Assembly: GCA_914767715.1 (NCBI GenBank)
Contig: OU612071.1
Span: 21,635,681-21,699,680, forward strand
From: Membranipora membranacea
Lineage: Eukaryota > Bryozoa > Gymnolaemata > Cheilostomatida > Membraniporidae
Length of the DNA stretch: 64,000 nucleotides
Direction of reading: 5' to 3'
Part shown: positions 47,126-59,870 of the stretch, in pieces
Layout: every line of letters begins with the position of its first letter
How positions within the stretch are numbered: the stretch's first letter is position 1
Position numbers and translations under genes: made by a program
Notes under the pieces: model-generated
The model's input: only the letters and a program-made list of their open reading frames with translations
Databases searched by the model: none
Told to the model about the DNA's origin: nothing

Positions 47126-49676
47126 ATGGCGACCAAGGCGATCATCAGACAGGATGACGTCAATCCTAAAAAGGTCGAGCTCACCACCATGGTGGCAGAA
47201 CCTCTTCAAAGTTCCAAGGTGTGTCCTAATAATCACATGGCTATTAGCCTACTCTTTACTCCTCGTGATCGCGTGTGGGAAGGTATAATATGAAATCCAC
47301 TTGAAAACGGTTGATTGTCAAAGTTCTCACTTTGAGGGTTGTCTCGTCTAAAAACTCTGCTATATTTCTAGTCTGAGCCCCCAGACTTTTGCCCTTGAAA
47401 TCAATGAATTTTTGAATTTTCTAAAATCTGACTTCTTAAGAGTGGCCATAAACATGACATTACATTTTAAATTACCTATGCCAAGGTGATTATGGCAACA
47501 ATCACTTCATAGATATTGCAGACTCTAAACAGAACAGAACATTTCAACCATAGCTTTGAATTAATTATTATTATGAATATGAATGGAAAACTGTAGCAAG
47601 ACCGGTGTCATTTTGTGACAAGCTAATAAAATGATAGATGTATCCATTAACCAGGACGGCAAATATGATAGATAACCTTTCTGATAGCCCATAACTTTAG
47701 CCATTCTGTTTTCGAATTACCTCAGATATTGGAGAATTGAATGCTAAATCTTGTTGATTTTGGCCCAAACCCTTCACGTTAAGGATTTATAAAAAGGCAT
47801 CATGCACTGCCACCGGAATATGCATTTGCCTTTTGAATTCCCTGTCCAGGTGCCCCCTCGCGACTCAATCCTGACTCCCTTGGTGAAAACACCATGTTAA
47901 TTGAAGCGCTGTTACGTTGATTTATCTCTAACCATAAAACTGGGGACGCGAGTACATTCTTGTGAACACTTTTATTGTAGATTATTGCGGGACCTCGGTC
48001 TCCCGAGTGCACTGTTATTGAGAAGAAGAGTCAATGCCTTCAGGTGTGTATCTATATCAGATAATTAGCAGCATTCTTCTACCTATTCTTGAGTTTACAG
48101 AATTTGTGGTAAGGAATGAATATGGAATCATGGCAGCATGTCAATTCTATAATTTTTGATTTTTTCCTGGTAGTTTTCCCCTCTCGGTGCGGCTTGATAG
48201 TCCTTCCGGAATGATCTCAGTGGCCATACATTTGTTGTTTATATTTGAAGACACTGTTATACATGAACTCGACAAAACCAAAATGAACAAAACTAACGAT
48301 ACATGTTTCTTGCTGACTGGCTACCTAGGGGTTTTGAAGGTTTATTTATGTTTTTGTGACTTCAGATGAACATATGCAGCATTGTGCAGAGTGTATTTGT
48401 CTTCTCTAACAAACCCTGTAAAAAGGATGATTTGGAGAAAAATCCTACACGGTGTCTTCCAAAGGTGAGATGATTTTGGTAGTTTACTAGAATTCCTAAA
48501 TTCATTGGGTCGAAGAGTAACCAAATATAAGTTTCAATTATGTCCTAATCCCATTTCAGTCCTATCAAAGTTTTTCAGAGTACATCTGCTACTCCTGTGA
48601 ATACCCATAAACTTCATTTATCATGTTGTGATTTATCATTTTTACTTAGTATCTAATGTCCCTGCTTTGCTTCAGGTCCATCGTACACCAGAGGGCGAGC
48701 TGGTGAAGACAGATTCTTCTGTGGCTATAATCACTTTTGATGCTCCAGTAAAGGGAAATGAGGTATGCGATACTTACCCTCTACTCGTTTTCTTCGCAAA
48801 TAATATCAATTGCTATTTTTAATTTTGAATGAAAATTGATTTGTGATGATCCCAGTGCAAAGTTCCCAAATTCTCCTGTTCGATTTCAGTGTTGCGCTTT
48901 TATTTTAGTCCACACAGTTTGGCGGCTGTACAACTGTACAAAGTGTAATTCTTGAACGGTGTGATCCTTTAATCGAAGAAAAGGACGCGAAAACTATAGT
49001 AGCAAAATGTACAACAGAGAATGTTGAGGTAGGATTAACACTCCAACGTATAAAAAACTTGTAGATCATAAAACAGCAGATATTTGCCAGTTAGTCGTTT
49101 TGAAAAGTTGATCATGCAACTGTGGTTCAGAGGTATTAGAGTCATGTTCTCCCTGCTATGTAAGGAAACTTCATCTTGGCATTTCTGTGTTTGTCAAACA
49201 TAATTTTCTAGTGGTCGCCAAAGTGACTCTCAGAAGGTTATGCTACCAGTATCAGGTCAATCATCAGGGTTTGGCAGAGTTTATAAGTTGTAAGTGTGAT
49301 GATAACATGCATTCGCTACATCTAGACTCAATTAGGACGGTATAGGGGGATCTCGCATGAAGCCAGTCAGTGCCCGCGTCCAGTATGGACTTTATATGGT
49401 GGCAGTATTAGGATAGCAAGCATGAGAGAAGCTCAATTGACTTAGTGTTCAATGGACAACACAATGTGTTTATAATGTACGTATATGGTGAATGTTCAAA
49501 CCAACATTTCAATTGTATGGCGTCTAATTTTCCAGATGAATTCAGCGAAAAGCACTGCTGCCGCCAAAGCTGTATATGCTCAAATATGTCAGCTAGGAAG
49601 CTTAGAGCAGAAAGAACAGTTGGCCCGTAAACCTCTATGTCCAACTGTTGCATCTGCAAACCTTAAGGACATACAG
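47126..49676 (+). CDS. unrecognised multi-exon protein (six phase-0 exons)
   Basis: Exons 47126-47218, 47981-48043, 48366-48464, 48676-48762, 48909-49028 and 49536-49676 are all open, all multiples of three and all phase 0-0, with good acceptors (TTTATTGTAG, TTGCTTCAG, TATTTTAG, TTTTCCAG) and GT donors. The start ATG (47126) sits in AAAGGATGGCG, a good initiation context. The 201 residues begin MATKAIIRQDDVNPKK and include several Cys, a VAIITFDAPVKG strand-like segment and a final Ala/Lys-rich helix (SAKSTAAAKAVYAQ). I do not recognise a domain. The next exon is unclear. One option uses a later donor and 49813-49926 to finish at a TAA. Another continues in phase 0 to exons near 58475 and 59845 on the same strand, making this the N-terminus of the transposon-like protein there. 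Confidence 0.6.
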
Positions 49677-49929
49677 GTTAGCTTACATAAGTAAAGTCAA
49701 AAGTTAGGCAACATCTAGGAAAAATCAAAGGTACTCCTCTATGTAGTCATGAATAATAGCGCAATAATGGTAGTTAATTGTATGATGTAGTATCGCTCTT
49801 TTGCAGATACGCTAGTCTGCGAAAACCAGGAATGGAGCAGTCCTATCAGAATGATCTTGACAGGGAGCTGACTTGGCTGGGGCTATTCACTAAACTTATA
49901 CAGCTTGCAAAATTAGTCCTTTAAGGCTG

Positions 49930-50890
49930 CTGAGGAGTGGCAATTTTCCCCTACTAAAAGAATCTCAGGCCTAGACCCATGTGAACAGTTTGAGCCCACC
50001 AAGCAGTGGCTTAAAAAGACTAAATGTGCAGCTCAAGAATAAAACAAAGAACATCGAGCCTCTTTTATATTAAATTTTAATGTAGACTAATGAATGCCAG
50101 ATTTGGAATCTCCATGCTCAAATACATCTGTCAACCACTGTGCAGGGCTATTAGTATCACATTCTAGACTATAATCCAAAGGGATTGTATAAAAATGGAG
50201 TAAGGTGAAATACTTCCAAAAATGCTATGACATGGATAAAGTTTGATGATGTGTGATGTTCACTATGCGAGTTTATGTCGGAATTTTTTGAGAACAGAGG
50301 GTGAATTCTTTCCAAATTAAGTTGTTTCATGGGCTAATGCACTAGCACGCAGTGTACTGCATTAAACCTTGGGGCAATGGATATTGATTAAAATCATTAT
50401 CCTTCATTTGAGATTAGTGAAAAATGTTTTCAATAAACCTCTTCTTCCTTTGATGAGCATAGTATTATACTTTTTTTTTTGAAAAGCGAAAAATTCTACC
50501 TGTCCCACATTTCCATGCCCCTCAAATCTGCCATGTTGCTCATTCTCTCTATCACAGTTCTCCTCAACCTTTCCAACCCTACATTCGAAATTCCATACTA
50601 AATCTTCCTTTATCCAAATTTGTACCTGCATGTGGCCATTGCCAGCCGAGATATCAAGTATCTGACACTTGGAACTGCTTGCCTGCTCCGATCCGGGAGA
50701 TTAAACACCCCTCATCATTAAGTGCGGCATCTACATGCCACCCTGATGTAGTCTTCACTATGGATAGGTAACCACCGGAAGTGAACAGGTAGAGCTTTAG
50801 AACTGTATTTACAGAATTAACTTTTGCATCCTGACTTTTGAATGATGTACGAATGTCATGTCGAAAGAACCAGTGAAATAGAATAGGTTT
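49930..50890. other. stretch without gene apart from a LINE scrap
   Basis: At about 50640-50730 a plus frame reads WNCLPAPIREIKHPSSLS, resembling the LINE C-terminal pattern WN.LP..IR....SL. It is too short for family placement. Nothing else is recognised. Confidence 0.4.
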
Positions 50891-51394
50891 CCACTAAGGC
50901 TGGGAAATAATCGCGTTATTTAGGAGATTTACGCGATTAATCCATAAATTATTGAGATTAATCTGATTAACTCAAAGATTAATTTTAAACTCAAAAAAAA
51001 AATTTTTCTTTTCATTTTTCTTTTCACTTTGTTAGCTGTTTAGGCCTATGAGCACATGCAACATCGAGATGAAAAGTATAGGACTATGCTGATTGTAAGA
51101 AAAAGGTTTAAAAGTCTGGTCAAATTTTCCAAAAGCAGAACTAAAGGTGATTACATTTAAATGTAGCTATAAAGTAATTACTCAATCACTCAACAAAAGT
51201 TTCGTATTTGAGAGGAAAGCTCATCATAAGTCCATATCTATAAAAAATATATGGTTATTGCTTGATTTCTTCTTTGGTGAGTGGTCCTGTAATCAAACAG
51301 ATGGGAAGATTAAAAGTAAGAGTAATCGCGGATTAACTGAAAATGGTATGATTAAGATTAATTTTCCTTAATCTTGCACAGCCCTAGTTTCCAC
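50887..51394. mobile_element. 492-bp hAT-type MITE with 8-bp target-site duplication
   Basis: The element at 50895-51386 is bounded by perfect 8-base direct repeats GTTTCCAC (50887-50894 and 51387-51394). The ends are inverted repeats, left TAAGGCTGGGAAATAATC and right (reverse complement) TAGGGCTGTGCAAGATTA. An 8-bp target duplication with a TAGGGCTGGGCAA-like terminus is the hallmark of hAT elements. Subterminal regions are rich in GATTAATC-type palindromic motifs. No transposase is encoded, so it is nonautonomous. Confidence 0.88.
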
Positions 51395-51399
51395 AAAAC

Positions 51400-54300
51400 C
51401 CTGAACCTCGTACACCAAAGCTAACAGGGTTTAGCTATTATGGAATGCGATCCAGGAATGTCCAAGGTTAGCCTGTGTTGACAAGCTTTGTTGGGCGCAG
51501 CAAGTCAAGTTTATGCTAATATCACTGCATATATTTTTGCATATTATTTATCAGGACAGACCTTTTTGATACAAATGTAGGCTTCGTTCTACCAGAGAAG
51601 TATTTGCATTAGTGCTCCGTTATCATTACAACCACAGTCAGGAAATGTCCAGCGTCCATTCCTGATTTCGTACTGGCACACTATTAGTCTTAGTCAAGGA
51701 CCCCACAGCACGACAGAAAAAACAATACTCAACTAAAGTCTATCTTAGAAGAGCAACAATCTTAAGCGTAGGATACTATGGCAACCTGCAAAGAGTTGAG
51801 AGCTCAGATGGCAGAAATTAATTTTCGATGCGAAGAATTGGAACATCAAGAGACACCTGCTGCGAAACCCTCGCCAGCCGCAAATCATCAACACCTGATA
51901 ACAGGTTTTCCCGAGACCCTACAATAAAATCTGCCCGCAATTATATCTTCACAAACCAGTAAAATGGATATCCGAGTGGCGCCAAACGATAAATGCAACA
52001 TCTACTGAATGAAAAATAAAACATTAATGTGAACTGCCTACCAAAAGAAACACCACCAAAACCCTCGGTATGCAGACTGACACTGATATTTACCTCAATT
52101 AAGTGCTCAGTGAACAGCAAAAAAAAACATTTTTTCCAAGCCAGGCAGAAACCAGCAGAAACAACAAAAACTACCAGTTTGCCTGGAAAATTTACGGCGC
52201 TGTCTATATCAATAAAACCAAAAACAGTGAAGTGGTAAAAATGCACTAACTTAAACAGTACATATAGAGCCTTCTAGAAAGACCGTAAAAAAGAATGCCC
52301 ACTACAACCATCTTGGCAGTGTCCATAAATCTTAAGTCTCTGATCACTCATGAATCTACGTTACCTGTCAACTAGAAAAGGACATTACTTTTTTTAAAGG
52401 TTAATAAGATCAGGCATCAACTGCAATCGTCAACTTTTTTCTCCCGGAGTCATTATCAGCTATCGCATTAGTTATTAGCAATTTGCTGTATAAGCAAGAG
52501 CATATTGCAGATTTTGGTATTGCACTTATCGGTCCTTAGATTTGACTATACTGTCGATATTTGGCATATGCTTAAAATCACAGAATATGATTATAGCTTT
52601 AAAAAATTTCTTACGAAATTGTACCTCTGGAGGATACCACACTGTTAATTGTTTAATTGATTCATCAAGGGATATTTTTATTTTATTTTCAATTTTGGGC
52701 ACCACAGATATGGAGCAGGAGATCTCTGATAACACTCAATATCAAATCTGGGAGACAGATGGTACTCAAAGCTTGAATTATGTTTGTGGTTAAAATCAGC
52801 TATAGTCCTTTTAGGTTTCTCCCTATTCGGAGACAATCTTATTTGTATCAATGCTTGTATTCACATAAAATACAGGCGCAGTTGGAAGGTGAAAACATTA
52901 TAACATTTTACAGAGAGTACTGTGTGTAAATAGGTTTTTTGCCAATTTTTGTGGGATTGCTTGGTAGTCGATTGTATGATGGAAATTGTTGCATAAATAT
53001 TGCTTACAATCCCCAATGGTTTCCAGTAGTCTCCAATCTTGTTCGATAACATTGTAGCCTGCCAACTTAGTTGAACTATTCCAGTAAATAGACTTAATGT
53101 CTTCTATTTACTGTACAAATGGGGATGAATCATGTCCTGGTACATGGTGTATAGAGCACAGTGTGATATTCCAATATATGATTCCAAAATAAATAAAATT
53201 AATGCACATTAGTCGCGATGTATTTTGCAGCTTTTTAAGTCAACCTGTTTTAAAAAAAGGGGGGCATATATGGTTATAATGGGCCCGAATATTCGGAGCT
53301 TATGTCATGTCATACTGATGCTGTTATGTTAGCTAGAACCTTTACCCTTATAGTATCCAACCCCCATGAGATATATCTCTCATTTGATGAATGATATCAA
53401 GGGATCTTTTTGAAACAAATAATATCATGATGAAATGACAAAAAAAGAGGCCAAAGCTGCAGAAATAATTATAGAAAATAGGAATCTGAACATGAGAGTT
53501 GTCCCACCCGCCTCACAAGTACAGACACAAACAGCAAACCTTTTGTAAAATTTATCGATTCAATTGTCGCTATACCATTTATATAATATTCTGTTTTAAA
53601 ACTTATAACTTCAAATGTAGATGTTGCATTCTGTCTTTCCATATGCATATTGATTTTTTTATTTCGATTCTCATGCTGATATTCAATACAGTCCTATTTG
53701 TTGAAAATAGTATCTATATTTATAGACAACCTATCTATGGACTCTGCAACTGATGAGATATTGAAGAAACTAGAGCAAGCACATTCCTGTTACAAACAAT
53801 TCATTAAGAAACCTAAAGACTCTCTACATGCCAGACCTCGTATGATGCATTATGTTCCATAAGCGAATTAACGGAGCTCCTTAGCAGAATCATAGATGTT
53901 GCCAAAATATCAGTTGTGCAAGACAACGAGACAACGCTAACAGCGGCATTGTGGAAATCTATTTCTTGATGATCAGGGGCCTCTTTTAGTGGGAGCTCTA
54001 ATCACCAAACCTACTTCCAATTTAAAAGTATGACTGAAGCGGCAATGCTGACACAGGCCCAACTATCCAGAAAACAAGATGCCAATACCAATACCGATAT
54101 TAAAATTAGTACTAACAAATCTGCCATAAGGACCAGTCCTCACATAGGCGGCAATACCATACAGAGCTGCTGTTTTACTGGAGTTTTTTGGTTTTGATTC
54201 TAATACTTCATCTTCTTACAACTCTAAATGTTGTTCTCACAAAATAATCATTGCGCATTCTGTACTTGTATAGTTTCACTCATGGTGGGATTTCAATTTG

Positions 54301-57020
54301 TAATCAGCATAAATGTGAAAGTATTCCAGTTGTACTACTCAATGTGTATGTAGATATTTCAAAATACAGCATCCCATCTCATCAGATTGGTGATACATGA
54401 GGGGTGGGGGGGGGGGGAGTTTATGGACCAGGGATTAGAAATACCAGAGCATATCCTTTTTATTTCATTACATCGGATTCTTATTGGTTTCCATGAAGAT
54501 AAAGGAGGCTATTACGCTGCGCCTACAGAAGTGACTATGATACTAGGGATTTCATCCACATGATGTTGAGCTCTGCAGCCAGAGGTCATTTTTTACTGGC
54601 TGAAGACCATAGCAAGGTCAGCTGCAGCACTTAGGCTGTATGAGAAGAACTGGATCAAGAAATGGACAGTCAATTCCTTCAGTGTTGTTCGTAGGAAGAT
54701 ACGTACAACTAACGTTTCAGAAGGTTGGCATGTGTTTGAACAAAAGAATGTTACACAAATACTTGAAAAACCCGGTAGTTGAGTTTGGGTGCTCTGACTT
54801 ATATCGTGATACCCGACACTCTAAAATAGTAACTGTTAGCTTAAGTTTAGTTTTGCTGGTTTGATGTTGACTTGTTGGTAGCTATCACTTTTTGGCAAGC
54901 TGAGGATGGAACAGGGTGAGCAAATGTGAGCTATATGTAGATCAAGCTATTTCAAGCAGTTGAAAAAAATGGCAATCTTTTCATGCGGGCAATACTTTGG
55001 GGCTTTAAGTATATGATAATAATATTATCCAACTGGATTTTAAGGAAATAGGACAAGTCTTTTACATGGCACCTTACAGAATTTGACAAAAGAAATTAGT
55101 TTCAAAGGATATAACAATGAAATGAATTTTCTCATTGGTGTACATTATAACGTTTGGTTGCTAGTAGACAGGCTACAGACAACATATCGTATGGGTATGT
55201 CGCCGGATATGTGCTAGCATGTTATTTCACAGTTTCATTTGTATAACCTTCCGCTCCACAATTCGACTTACGATATGAGTTTATTCGGCTTAAATCCTAT
55301 GATGCGAATTGTCACTTATCTATCACACACACAGTCGGAGTATATTTTATTGACATACCTGTGCTAAACACAGCTTTTCCTGCAGAGTTTTGCCTAGGGA
55401 GCAACTCCAAAATCCGACTTACCATATCTATTTGGTTCAACCAAACGGTGAGATTTAAAGCCCAGAAAATAGAAATGTGATATGCTTCATGTATTTACTC
55501 TTAACAATTGTAATATTTGGCGGATGATATATCACCGACTCTGCAGATTGTCTTATAAGTTGCTACAATTTAATTTTAGATTCATATCATATGGGAAAAT
55601 AAAATGTTTGGAACAGACCTGTGCTTTAAAGCTCAATCAAGGAATCTAAGAGTGTAGGTGTGAGACAGGCTACATTGGTGAATTCTGTAGGACAAAACAT
55701 GATCCATGTGATGCCACAAGAAGTGAATATTGCACCTGGGTAGCTGCAGTATGTTTTATAGAATTCATCAATTCATGTTATAAGATCCTTACTGCTAACC
55801 GCACTAGTATTATCCATTCTGACAAATTATCCCAAAAACTGGCGGATTTATTTTGCCACAGATCGATGTTCGCATGGACAGAGTGTCCAATATCACCTGC
55901 ATCCATGCAGTCAATAACATTGATAAACCGTGTCTCGATGTGCAGAGAGAGTATTTCTTCATACAACACGTCCAGCTTGTCAGCTGCCTCAAATTATTTT
56001 AGTCCCATTTCCCTTACTTAATATTACTGTGTTACTGTTCAGATCTCAACAAAACAAGTCTCTGTAAATTATTTGTTTGACGTGACTTCACATTTATTAT
56101 CATGTATTACTTTTCCAGATCTTGTAGTCTTAGTATTTTTTATTGGTTCCAGAATTGATTTTTAAACAACCATCTCGCAGAACTCCTTGTCCTTATCTTT
56201 TGGGATCTTGCGCTGAGACTATGCTGTACAACTTTTGAATTATTTTGGCGTTCTTCTCTGTGTGTGAGGTTTTCATTTTCAGTTGCATTACAACTATAAA
56301 GAAAAATCTTTTAATTTGTGTATTTCTTTCTGTTAAATAGTTCAAAGAGGCTAATTACTAAATGGGAGTTGAATCACTCATATCTTAACCTTAAATCAGT
56401 TTTCTTGATCTTGGTAGGATCTTGTACCATATGTTAGAATTAATTTGTCGCTCTTGTCTGTGTGTAACGCCTAATCTTGCAGTTGTCTGATACAGCAACT
56501 ATTAATTTTTTCATTTCCGGATTAGTATTGTTTTATATCCGCATTTCGAAACCCAGTAAAATATAAATAACAAATATTAGTAAATATCATAATTATATTA
56601 ATTCAATAACAAAGACTCAATAATTCAGTGTAGACATAGAAGCAATTGCCTAGATGTAAAACCAAGACAGTGTAGGACATCAACTTATGAAGTCGTAATG
56701 TAAATCCAATTCACGCGCTCTTTTTGACTCGACCTGTACCCGAATTTAGGAAAATTTCAGTGGCTCTCGACTCATTTTCATTTTTGCTGGCTCAATACCA
56801 CATTAACCATAGTGACAGTGCAACATAGTTTCTTCCTCTTAGTTTAGGAACTGTAGTAGATTTGAATGGACAAAGTGAAATAGTGTCCTCACAATCAATT
56901 TACTTGTCAGTCAGAAATGCAAGTATAATGAGTTATCTGTTAGTTGCACACCCTTTTTAACTGATAGTGATTGGAGTGTAAAACAGTTATGATAAGACAC
57001 TTGTTTGACGTCTATATTAA
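51400..57020. other. stretch of degenerate coding scraps and small repeats
   Basis: Three weak coding traces. First, 51778-51927 is a 49-codon ORF starting MATCKELRAQMAEI (coiled-coil-like). Second, 53726-54200 is an exon-like start (MDSATDEILKKLEQ) continuing in a second frame with stops. Third, 55660-55745 has Cys spacing like an EGF module (CETGYIGEFC...DPC) but no complete domain. Also present are a G run at 54405-54418 and a diverged duplication (about 56205-56300 with 56420-56515). None can be given a function. Confidence 0.35.
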
Positions 57021-58022
57021 TCATTTTAGGGAGACAAAAACTTTACTCATTGACGAGGTTGTTCGATGATGTTGACATGATTTGTCAAATCGCATATGTG
57101 AACTATGCATTACTATCACCCAAATGTTGTGTAAAATGATTTTATGTACAGAGAAACACCTTTCCTGGTCAGTCATTGTTTTTCCATAGACAAGAATACG
57201 CAAGCTGTTTTTTCATTGGTGTATGAAACAAGATATTTCATATCAGTTTAGATAATATAATTTACACTGCCATGAAATCTACTTGGTTGTTGTATTAACA
57301 GCAAAATGAAAAGCTGTTTGGAGGCATTCAGCTCGTACTGTGTGACGACTTCTATCAGCTACCACCTATCGCTGATACTGTTAGGCTAAATCTTGGGCAC
57401 TATGTGTTTCTCTCTGAAGTATGGCCTAAGCTCAGACTGCATACTGAAGTACTATATCAAGTGTTGAGATATACAGACAATCAGCTGTCAGCGTGAGTAT
57501 CCAGCATTATTAACTTTCTACACTTATCTCTCTGTCCTATGGTGCTGCTCTGAATATTGACTGCAACATGAAATCAAAAAGTACTATCCTCCATAATGGT
57601 TTTCACTGTAACCAATTTTTATTTTCACTCTGAGCAAGAGTTTCATCACCATGTTGTTTGTTGTTCGCTTTTTTTCTTTTGCAGAATGTCACATGTTACA
57701 GTCTTACAGTGTTCCTTCTTAGCTGTTGAACCATAATAACATGCTAAATGGTATTCAAGGAATAATTATTAGTATGTTGTCTTTTTTTCGTTCCAGCCAG
57801 TTGCATGCAGCCCTGTTCACACGGCCACAGGTTTTTTTTTTGGTTTTTTGGGTGGCCAGGTATCTCTCGGCATAGTATCAGTAGTTGTCTTCAGCTGTTT
57901 TAGCTCTCATCGTCATCACTTTGAGCTTTGACTTTTGCTCTGTTCCAGAGGCAAATTAATTAATTTTGACCACACATATTCAAAATAAATATAAATAAGT
58001 TGATTGCACTCAATTTTGAAAA

Positions 58023-58091
58023 CATGGCTGAGCTAATGTTTTAAATAACCATGCAGTGCATGGTCATTTAAACAACTTTAGCTCAGCCATG
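58023..58091. repeat. long near-perfect hairpin
   Basis: CATGGCTGAGCTAA... at the left pairs with ...TTAGCTCAGCCATG at the right, with further pairing through GTTTAAAT and ACCATGCA to a centre with almost no loop. Each arm is about 33-35 bases with a few mismatches, and GATTGCA-type pairing may extend outward. It sits between two helicase exons. It could be a small palindromic MITE; a hairpin RNA is possible but unsupported. Confidence 0.75.
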
Positions 58092-59298
58092 CTTGCAATC
58101 TAATGTATTTTGTTTATATTCTATCTATCTAACAGAAACCAAAAAAAAATATGGAAGGTATTTGCTAGCACATGTGTGAGTACTCCTTGCTCTGATCCCA
58201 TCAATCAGAGCCAACACATTGGCTAGTACTTGCCTCTCACATTGTTGTGTAGGGAAACACAGGTTCGTTGCTTTAAAGAATAAATGATACATAATTATTT
58301 TTGGAGAGAGAGGGCAGCTGAAAATTATAATATTGTTAACTTTCCCTCTACCATACTGAATCCATAACAGTGAGCAAGGCTTTTCCATCCATATAGAAGT
58401 AGACTGCCACACATCAGATCAGACGAAGGATTTACTCTGTTTTGCTGCATGGAACATTTGTATCATTGTTCCAGGCAGCTGCTAAGAGACATTCATTCAA
58501 AAGCTTCGAGGAGAGCTCACCAAGAAATTCCCCAGCTGCCAAGAAGACAAAAAATCACCTTGAGGTTAGTTGGGACCATGATATAGCTTTTGGCTATTAT
58601 TTGATATTGTCAAAAGAACAATGAAATCGCCGATCAGTCTGGTTTGCCTGATTTTGTTGAAGTTATTAGTTGTAAAAGATGAGTTTGACACTGATCTAAC
58701 AAGAAAAAGTATATGTATGTGCTCCGCTGGAGTAGATTGGTCAGAGGTGAGTGCGTTTCCACAACTTATGTCCATACAATTTTTGTTATAGCGGTTCCTG
58801 CTCGATAATTTCGAATATTTTGTTTCTGGAGCAGATGTTATCTTACGGAAACTTACTCTCTCATTCCATAAAACGATTGTTTTCCAGATGTGAAGAGTCA
58901 GTTGAGCTACGCGGTCGCCAGTAAGTTGTATTGTTATTGAGTAGAAAAAATATTGCACAGAAATTAATTGGTACAGATCTTATTTAAGAAGCTTTAGACC
59001 ACCATATTCTGTTCCTCTAATGTAATCTTGCCTCTGAGCGTAGCGGATTGATGACAGCTCTTAGCAGACTAATTCATAATATGATAGATTTGATTCATAA
59101 ATTAAAAGAAATATCACATGTATGTACATTATTCTACGTCCGAATTTCATTACCATCTTGAGGTGTTTTAAAGTTGCTAAAATTGTTATGGATGCATCTC
59201 CGGCAGCGACACTCTAAACCAGAAACATTGCATTCCTCTCTGCTGAAGTTGACTCCACAAAAAGTTTCACCTGCTGCTGATCATGTAGATTTCATGGA

Positions 59299-59495
59299 GT
59301 ACCCTCCCCAATCACGGAGTGAGAAAACTTCTCCAACTAAACCGTATGTGGCTACTCCAAGAACACCTCCCCAATCACAGAGTGAGAAAACTTCTCCAAC
59401 TGAACCCTATAAGGCTACTCCAAGAAAACCTCCCCGATCACAGAGTGAGACAACTTCTCCAACTAAACCTTATGTGGCTACTCAAAGAACACCTT
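59299..59495 (+). repeat. 63-bp minisatellite encoding a 21-residue repeat
   Basis: Three units spaced exactly 63 bases (AATCAC/GATCAC at 59310, 59373 and 59436) stay in frame. Each encodes a variant of QSQSEKTSPTKPYVATPRTPP. The frame is open from about 59174 to a TAG at 59495. The Ser/Thr/Pro/Lys composition would suit a disordered linker. It lies between exons of the transposon-like protein, so it may be part of that gene, but no donor was found at its end. Confidence 0.75.
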
Positions 59496-59634
59496 AGGAG
59501 CAGGAGTACGAAATTCAGATGGGAGGTTAGATCATGTTATTGTGTGACCAACCAAACTTAATCTCCCTTAGATCCTCGAAGAATATTGCATTGTGGGTAA
59601 TCATTTTTGTTGTTAATATTTTTAACGGTTCATC

Positions 59635-59870
59635 ATGTTGTAGTTGGTGAGCTCCGTTGAAGCGATAGCCCTGTAACTGATATGCAATAGCAATTATCGG
59701 CCAAAAGAGAGATATATCATTGTTGGCCGTATAATTATTTTAAGCAGCATAAAGAAAACAGGCTAAATATCTCATTGTAGTTTGTGAGCTCTGTCGGAGC
59801 AATTGTTTTGATTTAAAACACACAGGCTAACTACCTCGTTGCAGTTTGTGAGCTCTGCTGAAGCAATAGC
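59635..59870 (+). repeat. three partial copies of an exon's 5' edge and splice acceptor
   Basis: The segment GTTGCAGTTTGTGAGCTCTG (59839-59858, continuing TGAAGCAATAGCCCTG) has relatives at about 59638-59672 (GTTGAAGCGATAGCCCTG) and about 59776-59804 (TTTGTGAGCTCTGTCGGAGC). The last pair also share the preceding ACAGGCTAA.TA.CTC, so about 45 bases are duplicated, including the polypyrimidine/AG site. Only the third copy leads into the long open exon. Confidence 0.75.

Noticed and set aside
52542-52793. ORF ending with a WETDGTQ segment after a CACCACAG acceptor
   Set aside because: Resembles a fragment of an extracellular repeat but is too short and isolated to call.
55778-55992. Overlapping minus ORFs of 60-63 codons
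   Set aside because: No known motif or splice partner.
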